A stretch of DNA of 64,000 bases from Protonemura montana (GCA_947568835.1 OX387605.1:8808418-8872417); one strand, 5' to 3'. Positions 14,234 through 25,160 are shown, counted from the first letter of the stretch. Numbers and translations are program-made. Notes: a model not told the origin generated them from the letters alone.

Positions 14234-17200
14234 GGCGACGTTGTATGTGAGTGTGTGTGTGTGTGTGGTTGGTAGCTCGTTTTTTATCGATAACAACACT
14301 GTATAGGTAGATCTGTCGGTATAATATTAACTTAGTTGTTAGCGATTGCTGCCGTCGCCGCTGCCGCACGAAATTAGGACTTACAAGGACACGGCAACAC
14401 TTTAAATTGTTTCAAATACAAAAAAAGTATTTAAATCTCGGCAGGAATGCCAAGAGATGTGCATGAGTGTGTGTGTTTGTGTAAATGTGAATGAGGGTTA
14501 CGCGATGGGAGTTGATTGATCTTGGACCGCGACACTTTCTCTGAGTTTTTCGCGGGTTCGCCCAACCCTTATTGTAGGGGACGCTAAGAATGACGCAAGG
14601 CCACGTGGTAGTAATGCCCACTGATCGCACGTTCGCCGCAATTACATCACGTCTCTACATGTTTGGTAGCACGAGCTGAGCGAGAGATAAAGGCACTTCA
14701 GTATTGACTTTGTGAGTCGAGCCTGCAACTGAGCGAGATAAGTTTCCATCATTGTCAAGTTCATGGGGTTTGCTTGTCCCTGTAAGACACGGAATGAGGT
14801 GGGTGGCTTTTTGGGCTGGAGGGTGGGGGGGGGGGGAGTTGCGTGGGTAGCGTTTCTGACTTCGGGATCACCTCCTGACACCGCTACCTTGTGTATAGGA
14901 TGGTTGGCAGCGGATAATATATGGCCCATCATGTAACGAGCATTTAGCTCCGATTGACTGGTGACGCGCGCGCCTGGCCGCGTGCAGGAGTACTGGAAAT
15001 CTCGCAATAAAAAGCCAACTGCTTCCGAAGGCTTCTTTATGTTGTAAAAAATGAACTTCGCAAGAACTTTGTGCCTTTCGGTGCCTCGCAGGCGAATCAA
15101 CGACACCAATCATGAGGTTGGGGCGATAAACGTTATGATCCGCAAAATTACAGGGAAGTCGATCTCAAATAATTGTTTTATTTTGAAGCTATAAGAACGA
15201 AAGAACGCTAAACAAACAACCTAGTTTTATTATCTAACAGCTCTGACCTAGGCCGCGGCATACCTGCTGGTTGACCGCATCAACGCAACGTACTCGAGGT
15301 CCGCAATTCGTCGGAAGTAGCGATCGGTACACGCAGATAAGTGAATGGTTCGAGGTGGATAAGAGATTAGTAATTAATATAAATTTCGTGGCCACTCGTA
15401 GTCGTCGGAAAAGTCCTTTTTTCGTCGGAACAACTGACCACCATACGGGCCAGCCTCTTCGTCCTGATTCCTACAACCGAACCGGAAGTGACCTGACAAC
15501 CATTTGCATGCTATATCTCTCCAAGGCAATTCATGCTCTCTTCTCTACACCGGCCAAAATACCACACACAAACGCCTACCACAAATTAGCAAGGCTATTT
15601 TAAACATCACCACATATGCCGCCTAATTATCTTAATAATTTTAATCACGATAATGATTAATAACATGCTTAAAAAAATATTTAATGAGCCTTCTCTCATT
15701 ATAATATCGTGAAAAGAACCGTCGCCGCGACTGATTGAGCAATTTCCGTCTACCTAGAGGAACCGTAACAAGGGATTTCCGATGTGATCTGTGACCGAGT
15801 GACGCGACAAAGCTGAGTACTGAGTACCGAGTTGCAAGCGGGTCGCGAGTCGGGCACCGCGGCGTCGCACCGGGCAGGCGAAACAACAAACACAGAGCGA
15901 CCGCCGCCTTGCGATCTGCACGCATCCTCCTCTACAGTCGCCATGCGGTGACGCGACGCGACCCGGACCAAGGAATTTCCCATCAACCCCCTCCCTAGCA
16001 GCAACTTCCGAAAAAGAAAAGCGATTTCCTCTGTCACTTCTCGTCTCGATGACAATCAGCAAGCTATTTAGCGAGCGTGGGTGTGTGACAAATACCTTGC
16101 AGCATCGTTTATTCGCGGGACACAAGTTATAGCTCGTGCATCCAACACGGTAGGTTAGCCGGCTAAAGAGAGTCATCCTGAATGCGACGCGCGTGGGTGG
16201 CGATGCTGAATGCTTGCTCGAGACGTATACAGAGGAAAGTTGGAGACACTTTTTCGTGGGTGTTCTATTCTGAGCGCGGTTTCGCTCGCAGATCCATCAG
16301 CTGCTAGCGCGCCGCCGACGCGCGACGTCGAGGAGCAACAATAAACACTGGCGCTAGACGTTCACGATGACGTAGTGCCGTGACGCCCTCGTTCTGGAGC
16401 GATGACGTCCCGCCAAGTTCACGGTTAACACACGTCTTCGCTTGAGTAAACACCTAAGAGACCGAGGAGGGGCACCTATCTCTTTCACCGCGAGATAAGG
16501 CGCCCATGATGTCACCAGTCAAGAACGTGTTCATATCGGAAATCATTTCCCTTAAATGATTGTTAATTCAAACAAATATTTTCACACAGTCGGATCAATT
16601 GATGACTGATATACAAGTAAACTGTCCTCATCTCTAAATCATTTTACCGGTATCAACCCACGCGGAGAGGATATCGGCGTCTTGGTGACGCGTCGCCCTC
16701 GACCGGTCGTTCTCAATTAGCGCGTCCATTAATTACTTGTCCCCGCGACATGGCGAGCCGATCATTTGTTCGAATCCAAGATCGTTCGTTGCAAGATCCG
16801 CTCAGAACGCTGTCAATCGACCGCACTCTAAAACGCGAATCGCGCACACCCTCGCGACCAGAGATTAGGGAACAAAACAAACGCATTACGGTGTCCGCCG
16901 CGGTCCGGCTGTGTTCGGCGACAGCGAGCAACACGTGGCCAAACATGAGCTGTCGGCGTGACGTCAGGGATCTGGCCATGGGACCGCGCGCAATCTGGTC
17001 TAGTTCCGTTCCCGCGTGGAAAACCAGGACGAACGGGGAGAGATTTCCCCGCTAGACTTCCGCATTTTTCCTGTTGTTTACAGTAGTTGTCGGGTAACTC
17101 TATTTTACTTACAATGGCAGGGAAATTTCTGAGCGTTCTGCGTTTGGCGGCTCTCGCGGTCTCTTATCGTGAATCATCCGCCATGTTACTAGAGCATTGA

Positions 17201-20000
17201 CGACGTTGTACGATAGTAAACAGAGAGAGAGAGACGGCAGACGATTTCATGAATGAGAGGGGCGGCGCTGACGTCTCTCTCGCTCTGTTGCTATCCGTCG
17301 TGGAGCTAATTCCGAGGAAAAATCACTGGGAATCCTCGCGAGGAGCCACACCCATCGGACATGCCCCCTCCCCCACTCCGGTGACACCGGCCCGGGGTGG
17401 GAAGAGATTTCGAGACTTTGATTGTTGTATATATTCAGAGATGATAATCTCTGAGAATCAGTCTCGTGCGAACAGTGGTCGGTTAAAGTCCAGATCCAGC
17501 TCACAAGGAGGACACCAATTAAAGGACCAGTGAATTTATTCGTGACGCGGTGTCGACTTCATAACACAACTACACAACACTAATTATTATCATCATAATG
17601 GTAGCAAGGAAATTAGCAGGTAATTACTTTTTATCGATTTACTCGGTGATGCGCTTTAAAAATGTCGATTTTTTTTGTACTCGATGTGAAAAATCATTGA
17701 CAGTCTAGAAATAAAAATTGCACCTCAGAGGTGCTTGTTCCAAAAGAGGCTAACAATTAAAATTGTGGTGTGGAAACTCGGCTGTGAAATGAGTGTGCGA
17801 CCTGTTTAGTCTCCAAGTTGAGGAAGTGTTGCCACGGGCAGCACACCTCCAATTAAGCGTGGGTGCTTTGAGTGTGTAATTCACCAAGTGGGTCTTCGCT
17901 TGGGGAAAATACCTACCCGGTGAGTGTTCGGCTGCCACACTCGACTGGCGTTAGGACGGCCTCGACCTGTCGTCGCCGCGAAGGTGCGAAGGTGCGAGCT
18001 CGGACCTTGGGTGGCCGCAGGTCGTGATTGATGATTGTCATTTCGGTCGGGCTTGAGATTTCGAAAAGGCTATGTGGGCCAACGAACGGGGATTTCCTCA
18101 ATCAATTTGAACGAGCAGACCAGTGTTAGCCAATACCATTCGAGCCTTCAATTGTGGTCCAATTGAGATGTTTATGACAAGTGTCAAACAATAGGGGTGA
18201 AACACCCCTGAAGTGCGATATTCACTACTTTTTCAGCGAGTTTTAATCAGATTCTCATTAGAATCTTTTTCTATTCCTTGTTTATTTTGTGGTGTTCGAG
18301 GAGACACCCTCCTAACGTCTGTCCTAACTAACAGTGGCATTTTATTTTCGCGTTGCAGAGGCACTTTCTGCGAGCGCGGCGGCCGTGAGTTTCGCGCTGC
18401 TGCTGACGGGCTCCCTGCTGGCCCAACCATGCCTATCGGCGCCCACAGCGCCCCGGCTGGACCCGCGCCCCTGGCACCACCCGTGCGGCGCCAACAAACA
18501 GGAGACGGGTGTCGCGGCGCCCCCGTCCCCGCACTCCCGGCACCCGGCCATCAAGGCGCTCAAGAGAGTCCGCACGCAAATCCGCATCGCGAGCGAGCAC
18601 TACGCTAAGGAGAAGCGCAACATTGACGTGCTCCATCAAGAGGTAAGCATAGAGGGATTCGTGGAAACGCGTTATCTGCCGGCGCCGACAGACAAACACG
18701 CCTGTCCGACACTCGCGCGAATATGCGTTATAATGTTGCCAAACTGATCAGAGTAATGGAAAACGTTTGCAATGCACAAGAGTAATAAAAAGAAAAACAG
18801 TTTGCGCGTCGCGTTTTCCGGCGCGTCTGTTTTCCAGATTTCCCAGTAATAGTTTTCATGCTATGGTTTCAACCCTTCCCGGCGACTGAACCCCATGACA
18901 TATAGCCAGCACTGCCAAAAACATTTATTAACTTTCTGGGAAACGTGAAGTTGCGAAAATCTAGGAAATTCACGCTTTCCACTGTGCACGCGCCCAACGG
19001 CGCCGGACTCCTCTTTTCGTTTCCCCGACTTTTCATCGATCCCTCCCGAAAATCAGACACGCCACCATCCATCTGTTGATTTGCTATACACAATGAAATC
19101 GGCGACTAACTTTTCGCGTCGTTTTTTCGCAGCTGAAGGAGTTCAAAGACACAAAGATCACTTACGCGTGGCTGCCGGACAAGCAGTTCGCGTGGTATGA
19201 GGCGGAGGCCAAGTGTCAACCAAGGCACAAGCGCCTGTCGATCATCCTGCCACAGCTGCACAGCTCACTGCAACGCTACCTGATCACCCTCGAGGAGGTC
19301 AACCGATTCCCGCATACCGTCAACGAGCCTCAGGACGTTGCCAAGACCAGGAAGAGGGTGCTCTTCGAGCTCTCAAAGGAGGTCAAAAAGGTGAATATCA
19401 CAAAATAATTTCAAGTGCACTACAATCATTCAGAGCTTTGCAACTTCAGTGTTGGCCTTGGTGGCCCAATTCGCAGAACAAAGTCCCAAAATGTTTGCTG
19501 GCGAGGTATGGCGTTTATGCTTCACGATTGCTGCTATCAGGGCTCCAAAGAATGAATCCCTTCTAAATTCTAACAAATTTTTGGTTTTGTGGATGTGAAA
19601 AAAATCCAGCCCACTTATAGTGTTTGTCTTCTGTTTCCAGTGGTTGTGCGAGGTGGAGACAGCTCTGGTCAGTAGCAACATCGAAGTGCCTTCCCGCACG
19701 AAGGAGGACATCATCCCCCGTGATGACCTAGACCGGTGGCACTCCGACCCAAGCCATACGACCTCGCTCGTGCAGACGTGGGGGGTGCTCACGGCATACC
19801 ACCGTTTCACGCAGGATTGGCACAAGATCTTCAAGTCAGCACTCGACGCCAAAGTACCAGCCAGTTGCACCAGGCAGCAGACGCCGAAGACGAAACCGGT
19901 GGGTACCAAGAAACCCGGTAAACCCGCCGCGAAAAACACCCCGACGGCCGCTAAGAAGCCGGCGACGAAGAAGCGGAAGCCAGTGCAGTCAAAGAACTAA
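12568..20000 (+). CDS. Secreted helical cytokine-like protein, copy 1 (Unpaired/IL-6-like by inference)
   Basis: Four coding exons: 12568-12646, 18359-18642, 19133-19390 and 19641-20000. Intron phases are 1, 0 and 0, and the joined frame is open for 326 residues. Residues 33-54 form a hydrophobic signal-like segment (LLLTGSLLAQ). It is preceded by an unusually long, basic, Gly-rich N region of about 32 residues, so exon 1 is the least certain part. The mature part has a PWHHPCG motif (Cys69), amphipathic helices, then WLCEVETAL (Cys210), a helix with WGVLTAYHRF ending in DWHKIF, and a tail from about 288 rich in Lys, Pro and Ala. Cys69 and Cys210 are shared with the paralogue at 23.2 kb, so a disulphide is likely. 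The 3' UTR is AU-rich. Small size, secretion, helices, basic tail and AU-rich message suggest a cytokine such as Unpaired; I infer this and cannot prove it from sequence memory. Confidence 0.7.
14200..14267. repeat. GAC and GT microsatellites
   Basis: A (GAC)n tract at about 14200-14231 is followed by a (GT)n tract at about 14248-14267, both inside intron 1 of cytokine-like gene 1. Confidence 0.85.
15771..15981 (+). promoter_or_regulatory. NF-kB-type motif pair
   Basis: AGGGATTTCC at 15771-15780 is one base off consensus. GGAATTTCCC at 15972-15981 is a perfect GGGRNNYYCC match on the minus strand. Both are in intron 1 of cytokine-like gene 1. Insect Dorsal, Dif and Relish proteins bind such sites. 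Function here is inferred. Confidence 0.35.
18088..18097 (+). promoter_or_regulatory. Perfect NF-kB consensus site
   Basis: GGGGATTTCC matches GGGRNNYYCC fully. It sits 260 bp upstream of exon 2 of cytokine-like gene 1, where an intronic enhancer would be plausible. Confidence 0.35.
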
Positions 20001-20885
20001 TGGCTACTGAACTCTCATGAGTGTTTGCCAGAGACACAGTGCTTGTAGCCTATATTAGGCAGATTGACTGATTAGTTCGTGGGCTGTATAGCTAATTTAT
20101 TTATTTGGAAGTTTCATAGTGACCTTAAATACCTACATATTTAATAATTTATTTGTACAGACTGCATTTAGCTTAGCAATTGACCGCATAGCTTCAAAAC
20201 AATCCAAATGGAGCTGTTCCCGTCTTGAAATAATAATTATATACTATAGGGTAATCTGAAATGTGTCGTGTGAGACATAACAGTATTCTGCACGAGTGTG
20301 CATGGCACGTGATCGGCACAGTGATCCATTGTAGAGTCAACGCTTATTTCATCTTCTGTGATAATATTGATAGGTACTGAGAGTGGTAATTAGTTCCAAG
20401 CCTGCGCCTCAAGCAAATGAGCAAACTTAAATCAATTGTACTTACGCGTACACATAGTACGAATTTATTTATTGACTGTATTTATTTATTCGCTTATTTA
20501 TTACTATATATTTTATTAATTTATTTGTCTTTTTTTTGAGAATCTCTGTACGCATCTTGTATTTTAAGCACAGCACGAGCATAACATCATTCTGATTATT
20601 CTATGATCTTGAGTCAAACTTGACGAAAACTCGAAAACGATGCACTTGTGGGGAAGTTCCTCGTATGCTTTAAAACATCAAACTATTTATCGACCCTCAG
20701 TTCACCCACATGTACCCACATAAGACATGTGCTTCATTATTTATTTCATGTCAGCATTATTTATTATAATGTTTTATCTTATATTTTTGTACATTACACT
20801 TAAATTTTATAAAAAATGTGAGAAAAGTAAGGAAGAGGGAGAAAGTAAGGGAGAAAAGTAAGGAAATAAAACATGCAAATGAATC
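20001..20885 (+). promoter_or_regulatory. AU-rich 3' UTR of cytokine-like gene 1
   Basis: About a dozen ATTTA pentamers lie between 20095 and 20763. Many overlap as ATTTATTTA, for example at 20095-20106, 20463-20471 and 20480-20488. An AATAAA polyadenylation signal lies near 20865, so the 3' UTR is about 0.88 kb. Overlapping AUUUA repeats are the hallmark of class II AU-rich elements, which give short-lived cytokine and immediate-early mRNAs through Tristetraprolin-type proteins. Confidence 0.7.
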
Positions 20886-23076
20886 TTAAAAAAAAACTTG
20901 ACATACATTTTTTTTTTGCCTTGGAATCCTAAAGGTTCAATATTCTACCGAACACTCCTTCCCGGTGTCTATACCCCAGTTGTCAGTTTCCTTGTCCTCA
21001 AACTTTCCTTTCTAGGCGCCATTCCAGCCAAAAGAAATGTATGGTAGTGGATACCATCAATATTCGAAGGTGCAAGGTAAGTATCTAGAATTCCCGCATC
21101 CTCTGAACCAAACAAGCGGCCTCTCAACAGATATTTAACACTGTTGACGGGTGCAAAGGGTCAATCCTAACGGCAACTCCATGAACGTCTCTCAGGCTAG
21201 AAGATGCATTCTCTCGTGGGCCATTCCAGTAGGTACCCAAGTGATCAGCACCCACTGTATCGAGTCACCCTCTCGGAGGGCCAAGTACCCACTGCGTCTG
21301 GCCTCAACGCTGCTCCAGACCTTCGAGTTTCCCGGAAAATGATCAGACTTTTCTCCAAGGAAGTTGACGTGTTTTGCGTTGAGTAGCTCCGGGGGACATT
21401 TAGCACGGCCAATCATTCCAGAAAATAATCTAGTGGGCTAACGTCGCCAACTGGAACCAAACGTCCTGAACAGGACTCGCAGCAATGCACAAAAGTACCA
21501 AGGAGTACCAAAGTCCAAGGAAAGTTAAGTCGTCACTTGGCATTACTCACCACACGAATCAAGCTGTAATTTATTGCCAACTTGATTCGAACTTATTGAT
21601 AGTAACAATGACCCTCCTCCCCCTTCAGAAAGATAGCGTGTGACTCACAAGTTACAACCGACGGCCTGCTTCGGCGCACCTGGCCAGTCGGCGGAACATT
21701 TGCCAAGGAACGGTTGCCAGGGATTATCTTCCCAGGGCGGGAGGGGGTTATTTTCCAGGGTGGCCATGGCGCTGTCTGGCATCGTCTTGCTAGAGCACAT
21801 TTGCATAGATCAAGTCAACACACCCAGTGAAAACAGTGCATATCATAATTATATACTTCCTAATTTTCTCAGCAGTGTAGTCGGAAGGGGCGGGGAAATC
21901 AAAGAGCGATTAACGACCCATGAAAGATCCATAGACATATTTTGGAACACCCTGATTCTGCATCTGACAAATGTTGAAGCACAAACTAAGCCAACTACAA
22001 GAATAATGTGATAATATCTAAAAAAAAAAGCTGTAAATATGGCCATTGCAAGCGAGCAATTGAGTAAAACTCCATTATCGAGCAACGAAAATGATCAGCT
22101 AAGACCTTAATATCAGCCATGTTTTGACTTGGACAGCTGTCAGTTTGACAGTAACGAAGGCCGCCACTCGCTTGGCGAGGTGTATATGAAGCACTTTTCG
22201 TAGCGCACGGTTGGCTCTCAACCACTCCGCCTCATCATAATTACGTTAATTACTCATTTTATTTGAGAACGAAGATCATCATCTAGGATTCCGATTTTAT
22301 AGCAAATCACTTCAGACTACACACTAGAAAAGAAACAAACAGATAGCTATCCATTAGAACAGGAAAAGCATATGTTTCTGGAATTAAAAGCGAGCGAAAG
22401 AAATGGAAAACCCACCCCCTCCGCTGACACAGATGCGAAACATATCGGTAGCATATAATTATGTATGCACAGTTTTCACTAGGCGTGTTGACTTGATGAC
22501 TATGCGAATGTGTTCTTGAACTACGCTACCTGACCGCGCTGCCAAATCTTCCACCTCCACCGAAGGTACCGCCTGGCAAATCTACATGGCCAGCTTCCTC
22601 GACAAGCCAGGACTTGTCGAAAGAAAACAATGCAACTGATAAGAAGCGGCCACCGGCCAAAGAAGACGTTTCCTTATCGTATATAATCTCTAAATCAAAG
22701 TGCACAGAACATTCGAGAATTGTTACCTGTATAATGAATAATAGTAGATTAAAAGTTGCACGGTTACCTAAAATTACCTCATTAACTACGAACAATGAAG
22801 TTACTGCATTGAGAGCACGTTATTTGGTATCTCTTGGCAATAGATACTTCGGCAAAATGTGGTCAGTATTGCTGTTCTGTTATCAGGAGTCCCGCGTCTT
22901 CTCTGAATTCCCATACGGGGTGGATTCCCTGAATTAGAACGTCATAACCAATCACTGTTATCTAGGTACACGGATCTATATATAAGTGAGTGACTTCCGT
23001 AACGTAAATCACTCAAGTGATTGGGTGACCAGAAAGTACCGTACATCTGATTACCTCTGACTTTTCAAGCAGATAC
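20886..23076. other. Intergenic DNA between the two paralogues
   Basis: No exon or RNA gene is supported. It has short poly-A and poly-T runs near 20887 and 20910. A possible alternative TATA box (TATATATAAG) lies at about 22977. Confidence 0.5.
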
Positions 23077-23122
23077 TATAAAGATTAGGCGCTTCAATTC
23101 CTCGTTGTAGATATCTCAGTTG
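23077..23122 (+). promoter_or_regulatory. Core promoter of cytokine-like gene 2
   Basis: TATAAAG at 23077-23083 and TCAGTTG at 23116-23122 mirror the TATAAAG and TCAGTTG of the upstream paralogue. The start site would be near 23118, giving a 5' UTR of about 40 nt. A second TATA box at about 22977 could give a longer leader. Confidence 0.5.
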
Positions 23123-23157
23123 TTTAAAAAATAAGCACACCCTCCAATAGGGTGTGA

Positions 23158-24197
23158 ATGGCGATGCTGTCGACGATGATCATGGCTACGGTAGGCTTGT
23201 TTGCGGGCCTGATCTCAGAGGCCCACGGGGGCCCAGTGCCGATACACGCGTCCCGACAGGAACATGTTAAGGACGCCGTTCACGAAGTTGAGGTTGTACC
23301 GCCCCCTTGGCACTCGCCTTGCGGCCAAAATACGGGCGTTAACAGGCACCGAAACGCCAGCTACAAGATATCATGGCATAAGCAGTTGATAATGTCGTTG
23401 AGGAAGATTCGGCGCCAGCTGAAAATCACTATCAAGCACTATGTCAGTCAGAAGTATGAAACCCGATACACAGAGGTATTTGCTTTGAAATCAGAAACGG
23501 TATCAATTTAGCTCTAAGAAGCCTTATCGTGACGTCCGTTGCTGACACATTGCCGCTTTTTTCAGGTGCGTGCCGGGATAGACGACCACCAATTCAGACC
23601 GAATTGGGTGCCGGGGAAAGGCGACGTGAACATCCTAACCAGCCAACCAATCAAGCAGAAAACAGACGTGAGTTCAGTTGGTAGTTGTTATACCAAGTCA
23701 CAAATGCTGAAAAAAATATTGGCGCCTCTACCAAGACCAGCCAAGACGGTTGTGTGTGAAGTCCCAACAAAGGTTATAAAATATGAAATACGAGATTAGG
23801 ATTTTTCAATACAAGAGTTAAAGATGCATTATCAATTTTGCAGCTGGCCAAAAATCTACCAAAATTACACGAAGACTTTCAAAAGTTTGCCGTCGGCTTC
23901 GAGGCGATCGTGGCGACGGAGGCCGCAGAATCTGCCCGCGCGGTTCTGAGGACGACGCAGCAGCAATCGCGACGGTTCTTGTGTGAGGTGGAGACGGCGC
24001 TGACGGCCCTCGAGATCGCCGTGCCACCGCGTGTCCACCGGGACATCATGGCATCTGCCGAACGGACGCCGGACGACAACGTCCGGCGTCGAGTCAGAGA
24101 TTGGGGCATCTTGATGAAGTACAGGGACTACCTCAGAGGGTGGCAGAAAATGTTCAGTACCAAGATGGGTGACTCACACCAAGATCGAAACAGCTAA
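23158..24197 (+). CDS. Secreted helical cytokine-like protein, copy 2
   Basis: Three coding exons: 23158-23475, 23566-23667 and 23844-24197, all separated by phase 0 GT-AG introns, giving 257 residues. The ATG at 23158 opens a signal peptide of about 24 residues (core MATVGLFAGLIS). The mature protein has PPWHSPCG (Cys55), an N-glycosylation sequon NAS at residue 66, a basic amphipathic helix near 73-100, FLCEVETAL (Cys187) and a late helix, DWGILMKYRDYLRGWQKMF. These align in order with copy 1 upstream, so the two are tandem duplicates. Overall identity is low, as expected for fast-evolving cytokines. The lysine-rich tail of copy 1 is missing. One intron position is shared with copy 1. The intron before LCEVETAL in copy 1 is absent here, and an extra intron interrupts the region matching copy 1 exon 3. 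Confidence 0.75.
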
Positions 24198-24267
24198 GCT
24201 TTTTTCTTGTACAGCTTTTAGTTGCCGGTTTCCCAAGTGAAAATTCGTGATTCATGAGCAGCGCAAG

Positions 24268-24275
24268 TGACGTCA
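24268..24275 (+). promoter_or_regulatory. Palindromic CRE/ATF site
   Basis: A perfect TGACGTCA lies 172 bp before the AP5S1 start codon and 71 bp after the stop of cytokine-like gene 2. It is a plausible AP5S1 promoter element. Confidence 0.4.
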
Positions 24276-24446
24276 GGAAAACTTACAAGACTGTATTACC
24301 GATCGCACTTTTAGTTTTCATTTCTCATGGTAGGTGGCGCGCGCTGTACTCTCACTGATTCCTCGTTCGGGTAGTGGCCAACCTGACTGACGCAGCAATG
24401 TGAGGATCGCAATATTTTCGCTAGTTTTAGTGCCGCTATAAAAAAA

Positions 24447-25007
24447 ATGGTGTTCGCTTTTTTGATACAAACGCTACATCAGCGCAGCTGCGACGTTCTC
24501 TACTATCGATTCTACTCGTCGTCGGAATGCGTGAAGAGCGAAGACGTGAACATCAATCGTGTTCTGTTCGACTCCGCCGCGGAGAAGAAGGAGGTCATCG
24601 AAATGGTCGCGCGCAAAATTCAAATGCACTACCTGATGAAGTTGCGACACTCTGTATTGCCCGCCGAAGAGCTGAAAGAGGTGTTCGTCAAGAGTGTGTT
24701 CATGGAGCGGGGTTGGAAAGAGTGTAGCTTGCCGGTCATCTGGCATGGCATCCCGGGACTTGGCTTCGCGATGGTCTGCAATTCATCGGACAACCTAGTG
24801 CAGGCTCACAACGTAATGGACGTTATCACCAGCCAGCTGGAGAAGCATCTGCAGTTTGTGACAAACCCTCTGATTTCTTTGCGACTGATTGAGACTGTTG
24901 CGTTGATTGTCAACCAGTTCCTTCCCGCGGGCGAGCTGCTCTTCATGAACAGCAAGCTCATCAAGGTGTTCGAGAAGCAATTGGAATCCGACTTGTTTGC
25001 TAAATAA
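24447..25007 (+). CDS. AP5S1: AP-5 complex subunit sigma-1
   Basis: A single-exon frame of 186 codons encodes the small sigma subunit of adaptor complex AP-5, which acts at late endosomes and lysosomes with SPG11 and SPG15. The N terminus MVFAFLIQTL matches the family start. A central block (IPGLGFAMVCNSSDNL) corresponds to the longin-like core, and the C-terminal block FLPAGELLFMNSKLIKVFEK matches the vertebrate FLPHGQLLFLN region. Length is close to the roughly 200-residue vertebrate protein. A run of A precedes the ATG. It follows cytokine-like gene 2 by only 249 bp. The assignment rests on recalled family sequence. Confidence 0.85.
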   Translation: MVFAFLIQTLHQRSCDVLYYRFYSSSECVKSEDVNINRVLFDSAAEKKEVIEMVARKIQMHYLMKLRHSVLPAEELKEVFVKSVFMERGWKECSLPVIWHGIPGLGFAMVCNSSDNLVQAHNVMDVITSQLEKHLQFVTNPLISLRLIETVALIVNQFLPAGELLFMNSKLIKVFEKQLESDLFAK

Positions 25008-25160
25008 GCACCAAGTGGACTTTACTACCAAGTCAAAGGCCCCTCTGATAATGTGATTATTTATTTGGTAGCTGTTTTACATCATGCTTATTAGTATTTA
25101 TTTTTAATTATTGAATATCTATTTATTATACCTGTATTATCATAAATAAATGTTTTTTTA
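25008..25160 (+). terminator. 3' UTR and polyadenylation region of AP5S1
   Basis: Short AT-rich 3' UTR with several ATTTA pentamers between 25060 and 25130 and AATAAA near 25145. Confidence 0.6.

Larger units (their letters stand above)
12647..18358 (+). other. Large first intron of cytokine-like gene 1
   Basis: GT-AG intron of 5.7 kb. The donor GTTAGT follows a codon broken after its first base, and the acceptor TTGCAG at 18353-18358 restores frame. Contents include two perfect NF-kB consensus sites, several near matches, CRE-type TGACGTCA motifs, GAC and GT microsatellites and short G runs. No other exon was found inside. Confidence 0.6.

Noticed and set aside
14642-15109. 155-codon minus-strand frame in intron 1 of cytokine-like gene 1
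   Set aside because: Crosses a G/C homopolymer, has no recognisable domain and no splice support.
16745-16800. GTTCGAATCC resembling a Pol III B box
   Set aside because: No A box or tRNA-like fold around it.
18213-18608. 131-codon frame overlapping exon 2 of cytokine-like gene 1
   Set aside because: Out of frame with the conserved PWHxPCG motif; a shadow of the real exon.
22975-22990. TATATATAAG as the main promoter of cytokine-like gene 2
   Set aside because: The closer TATAAAG and TCAGTTG pair matches the paralogue's promoter better; kept only as an alternative.
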